A stretch of 64,000 nucleotides of DNA, from the NCBI GenBank assembly GCA_024364735.1, contig JAGFNQ010005180.1, positions 1 to 64,000 of the forward strand. The letters are read 5' to 3'. The notes below the pieces were generated by a model. That model saw nothing but the letters and a program-made list of their open reading frames with translations. It made no database searches and had not been told where the DNA came from. Positions 45,433 to 55,412 of this stretch are shown piece by piece. The translations under genes and the position numbers were made by a program. This stretch comes from Boesenbergia rotunda. Its lineage: Eukaryota; Streptophyta; Magnoliopsida; Zingiberales; Zingiberaceae. Positions within the stretch are counted from its first letter, which is position 1. Every line of letters starts with the position of its first letter.

Positions 45433-47228
45433 GGGTATCAAGCACAAAAAAGGATGAAACGAAATAATATTATAGTTGATTTAGCCCGTTTCATGAAAAG
45501 GTATTTAAACTTCCACTTAAGTTGAGTTAAGACCCCATTAGGGCTTGGAGGAGGAGGTCGCGCGAGCTGGGTGGGAGGCTGCGAAAAATAGGGAAGAAAA
45601 GGAGAGTTTTCTCCTCCTTCTTCTTCCTCTTGAAGTAGAAAACCTAGGGCTTCTTCCCTAGGGCCAAGGGTGAAGTTTTCTTGCAAAGGAAGAGGAAAAG
45701 AACCCTACGCTAGGAATTTCGAGATACTTAGTGAGTTTTCTTCAAGAAAAGGGTAAGTAAATCACTCACCTGCAATAGGAGTAGCTTCGCATGTAGTTTT
45801 CTTGTTGTAGAACCTTGATTTTGTAATCTAAGTGCATGCTTGGAGAATATTGTTTATGGTGTGATTTAAGTTTCTCAAGAATACATGTTTTTAATCATAG
45901 AACTTGAATTGGAGTAGATTTTATATGTGTGATCTAAGCATGAAAGGCCAAGTTCTTGAAAAGTCCCAATGATGAGTTTTGGGTTAAGGGCACGCAAGGT
46001 GCTCGATGAAAGTTCCAAGTGAGAAAGGTAAAGTTTTGTAGTGCAAAGACTTATGTAAAAAGAAAGATAGCTTGATAAGTATAAGCATTATGAATAAGAA
46101 AGTATTTTACTTTTGTAAAGTGACATGTACCGGGCAAAAGAGAGGCCCACAGAAAGTTAGAAAGAAGCTCTAATAGGGTGCGGTGGCTAGCTACCCCGAA
46201 ACCTATTAGGGATGCGCGCATTGGTACACTGATACCAGGTACATTGTCAAGGCCTGAGAAAGTTGATTATTATTTTGAAGTATATGAGTATATGTAAGTG
46301 TTTTCAGTTTAAGCATATGTTTTGCTAAGTATGTTAACATTGTTATGCTACAAGGATGTTAAAGAGCAAGAGCAAGGAAGTTAGTGGTTTAAAGTATGGA
46401 AATGCATAAGTAGCAAGTCTCAAAAGAAATTATGAGCATGTTAGATTTGCCAATGTTTTTAATGCTAGTAAATGTTTTCAAGCATGATTGAGCATGATAA
46501 GTATGTGAAAGTTTCCATGTGTAAGTATTTCAAAGTGCATGTGTTTTGAAGTAAGCATTATTTGAAAAGAGCATGTTTATCCCTTATCGTTTGGATTTGT
46601 GAGTTAGGATTTACTTACTAAGCAATTTGCTTATTAGTTGCATTTTCCTTCTATTGCAGATAAAGGTAAAGAAAAAGCATAAGTTAAGGAGGCGAAGGGA
46701 CTTGCTTTGATGTTCAGTGGCGGCGGAACCGTGGGAAAGATCTTTGGGCTAAGTCTTGTAGAACACGTGTTTTGGTGTTTTGAAGTGGTAGAATGAATGA
46801 CTTTGTTTAAACTACGCATAGAGGTTAAGTTTGGTACAAACTCTAGAGTGTTTTGCTTACGTTTTGATAGTTTTGTTAAATCTCGCAAGGATTCTAATTT
46901 CAAGTTATTGAATTCGTTTTGAGTTGCTAAAATGTTCATAAAACTAGTATAGAGTATAGAAATGGAGTTGTGTCTTTGTATATCTTGGAAGTATATGTTT
47001 TGTGGATCGTTGGAGATGGTTTTCAGGTCTGAAATGCAGGTTTTCAGGCGTGCCAGTCGACTGGTTCAGAACCAGTCGACTGCGATATCGAACAGAACCT
47101 TCTGTTCGATGCACCAGTCGACTGCCATGAGGCCAGTCGACTGGTGCCGGGCACAGAAAGTTTCTGTGGCCGATACCAGTCGACTGGCTATATAGCAGTC
47201 GACTGGTACCATTGAAAAGAAAGTGGTA

Positions 47229-47284
47229 TAGAGCAGCTGGTTAGTGTTTTAGTTTCACAACTAAGAGGTCTAGGGGTCAATTCC
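47229..47284 (+). repeat. tRNA-Val(CAC)-like module in Tekay LTR B
   Basis: A-box TAGAGCAGCTGG (47229-47240), GGTTAG, then an anticodon-arm-like stem TTAGT/ACTAA closing the 7-nt loop TTCACAA (central CAC). Next GAGGTC and a B-box GGGTCAATTCC (47274-47284). The D-arm, anticodon arm and T-arm order is as in a tRNA. The acceptor stem is not formed, so it is a degenerate remnant. Confidence 0.65.
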
Positions 47285-47499
47285 TGGCCAAGCTAATAAA
47301 ATTAAAGTTTTTGCTTTATTTTGGCTGATTAGTACTTTAAACATGATTATGAATTGTTAGTTCAGCAAATAGCGAAATAAGAAATCTTAAATTCTTCCAG
47401 TTGGTTTAACATTATAAGAAATCACTAATTAGTCAGTTAGTTAGTTAGTAGTAGCGATCCGCCTTAAAGCTTATTAGTACCAGAAGGTGGGTCGTCACA

Positions 47500-48363
47500 A
47501 GTTGGATCTTGGCCCGCTAATGGATCTAAACCCGATCCATTAATTAAGATCCATTCCACTAAAGGATCTTAATTGAACTTCCTCACCAACCCCCATATTT
47601 TCATATGGGCTCCACATATTATGAGTCATCTATCCCCCCATGTTTATGATATCGAATGCCTATCAATTAATTTAATTTATTGACAAATTAAATTAATCAA
47701 CTTCTGGATTCTTGATTAGTATCACTCAACCTTATCATCATGTTGGATCAAATCCACCTGCAGGGTTTAACATGATGAACCTTTTGAGCTCATCAAGGGG
47801 GCATCATCATCCCGACTCACCACGACATGGATTCCGTCAATAATCAATGACACACCATATAATTAATATTATTTCCCAACTTACCGGGCCTATCGATCTA
47901 ACAAAATAGATCTCGTCCATTGGTAAATCAAAGAAATAATAATTAATCATATGTGCCCGTCATTATATCGGGATTTAGGGATCGTACTCCATAATAAAGT
48001 CTGAGATCCAATCCAATTATCAAGTCAGTACAAATTGGATTATCTCTGGTTTTGGTCCTGCTCAATGTACTCAAAGCACACTAGTGTAATTCTATGGTCA
48101 AGACCAACCACACCTAATTACACTACAACTATCCCGATGGTTTGTCCAATTCCATCTCGATTGTGAACATCTACTTATACTAAGCAAGGAACTGATAACA
48201 TGATCTTCCGTGTGACACCACACACCATGTTATCTACAATGCAAAGTAAAGGACTTTTATGCATGTACTAATATAAACAAGCACCTAGTGTTGTTGTGAT
48301 TCTCTTTTCAAAATAATGATGATCTTATATATAAAAGAGCAAATCTTTTAGTATACACATCTA
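47500..48363 (-). mobile_element. Tork-like LTR fragment, minus strand
   Basis: Matches 8513-9370 of the solo LTR in the same orientation and lacks its terminal ACA. The left edge is the Tekay LTR end. The right edge switches to the opposite-strand U5 of the same family. Confidence 0.75.
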
Positions 48364-48738
48364 TAAAAGGTAACGGAAGGTATATACTCTTCCTTGGCTC
48401 CTTTGATTTTCTTATTATTTTATGTGATTTATTAATTATTATCGTGTTAATTATTTGATAATTAATTGTAATAATTAATTGTATTATAGACCCCGATAAT
48501 AAACACAAAAATCGGCGATCCACTCATCGTCTTTTCCGTGGTCGTTTGGTTAGAAGAATTACAAGGCTCGATCTTTGTGATGGGTCAAGTTATAATTCGT
48601 ACCGAACGATATGATGACAAGATGGTCGTTGGGAGACCGATCTCCATTTGGATTAAATTTTTTTATCCGTAGACATGGAGAGGTCTCTCAAGGACGACCA
48701 AGTATTCGCTAGGGAAACCCGCCAAGCCATACCCATCA
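48364..48738 (+). mobile_element. Tork-like LTR U5 fragment, plus strand
   Basis: GGTAACGGAAGGTATA... to GCCATACCCATCA, i.e. the LTR leader and its terminal end (AACA altered to ATCA). It is head-to-head with the preceding fragment and joined to U3 of another LTR at 48739. Confidence 0.7.
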
Positions 48739-48896
48739 CTTCTGTGTGATACCACACAACATGTTATCTACAATGTAAAGTAACAAACAATATGCACATA
48801 TATAATAAATATAAAATGCAAACAATGACCATGTGATTTTTATTCCAAAATATAGATGTTCATATAAAAGCTAGGCTTTTAGTATGCATCCTAATA
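48739..48896 (-). mobile_element. Start of 3' LTR of the minus-strand copia host element
   Basis: The minus strand reads TATTAGGATGCATACTAAAAG (altered TGTTAGG) and about 158 bp of U3, matching the start of the LTR at 58740. It is cut by the U5 fragment. A polypurine tract AAGTGGGAGAT lies at 48897-48907 on the minus strand. Confidence 0.75.
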
Positions 48897-48908
48897 ATCT
48901 CCCACTTA

Positions 48909-49107
48909 TACTAAAAGACAATGCTGCCATCAAACTGTCATTCATCTAATCCCCATCCCCTCCATATGCCTATCATAAGCACTCGCTGGAAGGGCCTTAG
49001 TGAAAGGATCTGCCAGGTTATCCTCTGATGCAATCTTAGCGACAACAAATTCTCCTCACTTTACGATGTTTCGTATTAGGTGGTACTTGCGCTCTATGTG
49101 TTTACTC
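48909..49107 (-). pseudogene. Host copia RNase H C-terminus (minus strand)
   Basis: The minus strand encodes KHIERKYHLIRNIVK, AKIASEDNLADPFTKALPAS and HMEGMGIR then a stop. It continues exactly from KEPRAHK at 57272-57300 if the element at 49108-57271 is removed. TACTC at 49103-49107 is the left target-duplication copy. Confidence 0.85.
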
Positions 49108-50405
49108 TATTTGGATGTATACTAAAAGACTTTCTTTTTCTATGAACATCTACATTTTGAAAAAGAATCACAACAACACTGTTGCATGCTTATATTAGTA
49201 TATGCATAATTGTCTGATACTTTGCATTGTCGATAACATGGTGTGTGGTGACACACAGAAGATTATGTCATTAGTCCCTTATAGAGTATAAGTAGAGGCT
49301 CAAAACCGAGATGGAGTTAGGCAAACCATCGGGATGGTTGTAGTGTAATTAGGTGTGGTTTATCTTGACCATAGTGTACTTTGTGTGCATTGAGCAGAAC
49401 CAACATAAAGGTGATCTAATTTGTACTGACTTTATAATTGGATCGGACCTCGGTTTATTATAGAGTACATTCTCTAAATCCCAATATAATAACTGGCACA
49501 TGTACTTAATAGTTATTTTTTTGATTTACCAATGGGCGAGATTTATAAGTGGACGCCGGAGCTAGGTGGAAGAAGGCTTTCGGTGAGGGTGGAGGAAGAG
49601 CATTGGTTTCTTCTTCCTCCTTCAGTTACCTTCTTCTCTCTTCCCCTAAGGGCGTGCACGAGTTTGTAAGGAGAGAAAGTCATAGCCGGCGGCACTTCTT
49701 CATCCTTGAAGTTGGTCGGCGGTAGGGAGAAGGAAGAAGGAGAGTTGGGTGTTTGTTTGGATTGTGGAGAGAGTTCATCTCTTCTTCTTCTTCTATTCTT
49801 TCTTCTTCATCTTGTTCTTCCCTTCCTCTTCGTCATGCGTGAGCTGGGAGCAAGGAGGAGGGGCGGCGGTTGCAACCAAAACATAGGTTTTGTGCCGGTG
49901 GCAATTGGAAGGAGAAGTCCTAGGGTTTCGGCCAAGCTAGGAAGAAGATAGAAGCGCCTTGGTGATTCCGGATCTTGGTAGACCGTCGCCCACACGATGT
50001 CCAAGAGGGGAGGGTCATACTGTAGAAGATCGTAAGGTAATGAGAGGTATATTTCTCTCTTGGCTCCTTCTTTAATTCTATCATTTCATGTGAAGTTTTA
50101 ATTAATTATCATGTTTAATTATTTGTTTAATTAATGTTTGATAATTAATTATTGGACCCCGATAATAAACACAAAAACCGATGATCCGCTCATCGTCTTT
50201 TCCGTGGTCAATTGGTTAGGCGATTTACAAGGCTCAAACTTTGAGTTTGGCTAAGTTGTAATTCGAATCGATTGATACGATGACGAGACGGTCATTTAGG
50301 AGATAGGTCTCCATTCGAATTAATTTTTTAATCCGTGGACATGGAGAGGTCTTTCAAGGATGACCAGGTATTCGCTTAGGAAACCCGCCAAGCCACACCC
50401 CAACA
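49108..50405 (+). mobile_element. 5' LTR of full-length Tork-like copia element
   Basis: Starts TATTTGGATGTATAC (altered TGTTAGGATG) after TACTC and ends CACCCCAACA. It is 1,298 bp, against 1,859 bp for the 3' LTR. About 550 bp (counterpart 55863-56400) is deleted inside it at GATTTATAAGTGG (about 49550). Confidence 0.88.
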
Positions 50406-50407
50406 AC

Positions 50408-50419
50408 TAGTATCAGAAC
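50408..50419 (+). other. Degenerate primer binding site
   Basis: TAGTATCAGAAC, two G-to-A changes from TGGTATCAGAGC. An untranslated leader follows to 51467; no gene is seen there. Confidence 0.75.
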
Positions 50420-51467
50420 TGAGGTTTTCGGTTTTGTGTGTTTAGAATTTGGTTACTTTTTGCACATTATCATATATTTTATTTTTGTCGGACAATATGT
50501 GGATGTGCGTAGGCTAACTTTTTGTTGCAGGCACGAGATTTCAACTATTATGGCTTAAATAATAGTTGTATGTGATTGATTGTGTATTATTGTAATTAAT
50601 TGAATCCTCGGGGTTGACGAGGATAGATAGGTATTTAATTTTCGTAATTGAATACGACACATGTTTAGCTGAGCTTTTATTTACTTTCGATCTAGATTAT
50701 ATGTACACTCCCTTGTGGAGTATAGGATCGATGGATGTAAATAAGTAGCTAGTCATCTCGGCTAGGAGATCCCTTCAATGGTGGCTTGCGCATGGTATAG
50801 GGAGGAGCGGACGAGGTGACGACACGACTGGAGGCGCATTAGAGACCAAGGCCTTGATAGTTGGAAAAATCTAGGATTTTTTTTATTTGTTGCTTTGGTT
50901 ATGTGCTTGTTGTGTGTGTGCATGAAAATTCTTCATTATAAATAACTAAGTGGGAGAGGGACCCTAAGGGTCCGCGGCCTCCATTACTAACCTGACAAGT
51001 GATACGAACAAGTTTGCGCGTTGGCTCTGAGTGCCTTCCTCCATAACGGATGGGCTTGTTCTGTGGATCACTGGGTCAGACATGATTATAGGAAATTATT
51101 TAGGAGCGTGTGATTTTCCTCAACGGAAGACACATAATCCGAGGTAATTTTCTTAGTATCGTGTAATGGTAAACACTTAGGTGTAAATAATAGTATCCTC
51201 CCAACGGAGTCACTGCTATTATTTGTAGGGCCGAAGTGAACCAACTATTAATTTTATTTGTCAAAAAGTTAGGTTGACAAGATAATAAAATTAATGGGTA
51301 AAACCTCCTCTAACAAATGTAGAATTCGTATACGTCCACATGAACATGGCATACAATATTCTCAGTGTATTGAGGTGTTGGTTGATTTCGAAATTTATTA
51401 TTTTGATGAATCAATTTATTTTCGAAATCTAAAGTTATGATTGTTGTGATTCTCAGGTAGTTTCAAA

Positions 51468-54400
51468 ATGACCTTTAACCCACTAGCTACTATACTTAAG
51501 GAAAACAAACTTACTGGCCCCAATTACATAGATTGGAAAAGAAACCTGGACATTGTCCTAACTACTGAAGAGTACAAATATGTCCTTTTTTAGGTATGTC
51601 CTGAAAAGCCTGCAAATAATTCTGGTGAAGAGGAGAGGGAGCGTTATATGAAGTGGGTCAAGGCAGATGAGATGGCGTGGTGCTACATTTTGACATCTAT
51701 GTCAAATGTATTGCAACATCAACATCAGGCCATGCCCACTGCTTATGATATGATGCTAAACCTCAAGGAACTCTTCGGGCACCAGAATCGGGTCGCTATG
51801 CAGGTTGCGATGAGGAGCTTGATAATGACTACCATGGTCGAAGAGACACCCGTAAGGGATCATGTCCTTAAGATGATGGCCCACCTCAATGAGATTGAGG
51901 TCCTTGGAGCAGAGATCGATGGGGAAACCCAGGTCGATATCGTTCTCCAGTCTCTGCCTAGGAGTTTTGAGCAATTCCGGCTCAACTACAATATGAACAA
52001 ACGTACATATACGTTGGGGGAACTGCTGGCAGAACTCTAGGCGGCAAAGGGGCCTTTTCGTCAGAGTTCTTAGGCCTTGGTTACTCAGAGGGTTTCTACT
52101 TCTATGCCGAAAGGCAAGAAGAAGAAGAAACAAGGTGGGTCCAACAAGGCAGCTGGATCGCAGGGAACTCGGACTGGCGTGAAGAAGCCGAGAGGCAAGT
52201 GCTTCATGTGTAAGCAAATTGAACATTGGAAGGCAAACTGTCCCCGTCGTCAAGACAAAGGTATTTCTTTGTGTTTAGTCGTTGAAACATGTTTAGCGGT
52301 GTTATCTACCGGTACCTGGTGTGTTGATACGGGAGCCACTGATCATGTCTGCAACTCTTTGCAGGGGTTCCAGGAAACCCGACGGCTAGCTGATGGGGAA
52401 ATCATTATCTACATGGGCAATGCTACAGAGGTGGCGGCTGTTGCAGTGGGAGACATTTATTTATCGTTTGATAGGAATAAAGTTTTTGTTTTGAGAAATT
52501 GCTTATATGTACCCTCTTTTAGAAAGAACTTGGTTTCAGTTTCTAGATTAATAAAGGATGGATATTCTATTGCTTTTAATGACAAAATTGTTATAAAAAG
52601 AAATAGAGAGATTATCTGTTCTGGTATTATGGTTGACAATTTGTGTACTCTAGACCCAAAAACTCCCACGATGCAAATAGAGGCTAATAGCTCATCATCT
52701 AACCAAAATAAGAGAAAGGAACCTTCTAAAATGAACCAGACATATCTTTGACATCTTAGGCTTGGTCGTATTAACCTTAGTAGGATTCAAAGGTTGATAG
52801 ACGATGGGCCCTTGGGTTCCTTGGTGGTGGAAGAGTTCCCAACCTGTGAATCTTTCTTGGAAGGTAAGATGACCAAGAGGTCTTTCAAGGCCAAGGGGTA
52901 TAGAGCCAAAGATGTGTTAGAATTGGTTTATTCTGATTTGTGTGGTCCTATGTCTATCCAGGCTAGAGACGGCTTTGAATACTTCGTCTCTTTCATATAC
53001 GATTATTCAAGATATGGATACATTTACCTGATGCGCTGCAAGTCTGAATGCTTTGATAAGTTCAAAGAATTCAAGGCTGATATGGAGAAACATCGAGGTA
53101 AAAGTATCAAAATATTACTATCAGATCGTGGTGGTGAGTACCTCTTGGGAGAGTTTAGGACTTACTTATCAGAGGCTGAGATTCAGTCCCAATTATCTAT
53201 ACCCGGTACGCCCCAACAGAATGGTGTAGCAGAAAGAAAGAATAAGACTCATACGGAGATGGTTAGGTCAATGATGAGCTACTCTGAGTTGCCGGATTCG
53301 TTCTGGGGATATGGTCTGGAAACGACAACGTATATTCTGAACATGGTACCATCTAAATCAGTCCCTTCTACTCCCATAGAATTGTGGCCTGGGTGAAAGC
53401 CTAGTCTAGGACATATTCGGATTTGGGGTAGTCCAACACATGTGCTAAAGGGAGATACTGATAAGTTGAAATCTCGTACAGAAGTGCGCTTGTTCGTAGG
53501 CTATCCTAAAGGGACAAAGGGTGGTCTGTTCTATAGTCCTAAGGATCAGAAGGTAATCGTTAGCACGAATGCTAGATTCTTAGAGGAAGACTATATGATG
53601 AACCACAAGCCCATGAGTAGACTTGTTCTTGAGGAATTAAGTGGGGGCGTTCCGACCTTAGTACCAACTGTACAAGAGGATATACCACAAGTCACTGCAC
53701 CGCGTGTCACAAAAGATACACAGGTGGTACCTCGTCATAGTGGGAGGGTTGTTAGACAACCTGAAAGATTCATGTTCTTGGGAGAGTCTTCGGACTTGGT
53801 CCTTGGCGAACATGAACTGGATCCCTGGACCTATGACGAGGCACTCTAAGATAAGGATGCAGATTCTTGGCAAAGGACAATGAATTCTGAGATATAATCT
53901 ATGGATTCTAATCACGTCTATGAGCTAGTAGAATCACCCAATGGTGTAAAAGCCATTGGATGCAAGTGGATCTACAAGAGAAAGAGAGGATCAGATGGGA
54001 AGGTTGAGACCTTCAAAGCTAGGCTTGTTGTGAAAGGGTATACTCAGAAAGAGGGTATCGATTATAAGGAGACCTTTTCACTGGTAGCCATGCTTAAGTC
54101 TATCCGGATTCTCTTATCTATTGCCGCTCATATGGACTATGAGGTATGACAGATGGACGTCAAGACAGCTTTCCTTAACGGAAGTCTTGAGGAGACCATC
54201 TACATGAAGCAACCAAAGGGATTCATTGCAAAGGGCAAAGAACATCTAGTGTGCAAGTTTAATCGATCCATTTATGGATTGAAGCATGCTTCAAGATCTT
54301 GGAACATCTGCTTTAATGAGGTAATCCAGTCATATAGATTTATTCAAAGTCTGTATGAATCATGTGTATATAAGAGAAGTGACGGAAACGTAGTGGTGTT

Positions 54401-55397
54401 TTTTGTACTATACGTAGATGACATTTTGCTCATTGGCAACAATATCAAAGTGTTGTTAAACGTAAGGGTATGGTTGTCCAAACAGTTCGATATGAAGGAC
54501 TTAGGAGAAGCAGGACACATCCGTGGGATCAAGGTCATAAGGGATCACCAGAAAAGGATGTTGTGCTTATCCCAAGCTTCATACATAGGCATTGTCCTGG
54601 CTCGTTTTAGCATGGAAAACTCCAAGAATGGTTTTCTACCTTTTAGGCATGGAGTTCCTCTATCTAAGGAGATGTGTCCTAAAACATCAAAGGAGATAGA
54701 GAAGATGAAGGCGTTTCCTTATGCATCGGCTGTAGGAAGCCTCAAATATGCCATGCTGTGTACGAGATCGAATATCTACTTTGTCGTGGGCATGGTTAGC
54801 AGATATCAGAGTAACCCTGGATAGGGACATTGGACTGCGGTAAAGTATATACTGAAGTACTTGAGAAGGACTAGGGACTATATGCTGGTTTACCGGGCAG
54901 ACCAATTAATCCCTGTAGGTTATACGGATTCAGACTTCCAATCGGACAGGGACAAAAGTAAGTCTACCTCAGGGTTTGTGTTTACTTTAGGAGGTGGACT
55001 CCAATCGGATTCAGACTTCTAATCGGACTCCACCATGGAAGCTGAGTATGTGGCAGCCTCAAAGGCAGCCAAGGAAGCTGCATTGCTCAGGAACTTCATG
55101 ATGGACTTGGATGTGATTCCTGGATTGCCCAGATCTATCACAATCTATTATGATAACAGTGGTGCAGTTGCGAACTTGAAGGAACCATGAGCCCATAAGA
55201 CAAGTAAACACATAGAGTGCAAGTACCACCTGATACGAGAAATCGTAAAGCCAGGAGAAGTAGCTATCGCCAAGATTGCATCGGAGGACAACCTAGCGGA
55301 TCCTTTCACTAAGGCCCTTCCGGCGAAAGCTTTTAATCGGCATGTGGAGGATATGGGAGTCAGATGTATGGCACTAGGAGGACAGCAGAGTCTTTGA
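51468..55397 (+). pseudogene. Tork-like copia gag-pol, one frame with eleven stops
   Basis: One reading frame of 1,310 codons without net frameshift. Gag begins MTFNPLATILKENKLTGPNY, with a zinc knuckle CFMCKQIEHWKANCP (about 52200). Protease WCVDTGATDHVCN (about 52320). GAG-pre-integrase HLRLGRINLSRIQRL. Integrase core YSDLCGPM, DRGGEYLLGEF and GTPQQNGVAERKN. RT KWIYKRKRGSDGKVETFKAR, MDVKTAFLNGSLEE, LYVDDILLIGNN. RNase H TMEAEYVAASKAAKEA and ADPFTKALPAKA. In-frame stops start at 51591, 52038, 52071, 52749, 53394, 53847, 53895, 54147, 54822, 55020 and 55188. A small duplication replaces part of RNase H near 55000. Not functional. Confidence 0.92.
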
Positions 55398-55401
55398 GTA
55401 T

Positions 55402-55412
55402 AAGTGGGAGAT
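55402..55412 (+). other. Polypurine tract
   Basis: AAGTGGGAGAT immediately before the 3' LTR. Confidence 0.88.

Larger units (their letters stand above)
45267..47499 (+). mobile_element. Tekay-like gypsy 3' LTR (element B)
   Basis: 2,233 bp, TGTAAGACCCAAT...GGGTCGTCACA. Six GTCGAC palindromes at 47053-47205, 300-450 bp before the LTR end, at the same place as in element A and in the LTR at 15689. tRNA-like modules are near both ends. The right flank is Tork-like LTR sequence (matches 8513 onward), so the element inserted in an older copia LTR. Confidence 0.88.
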
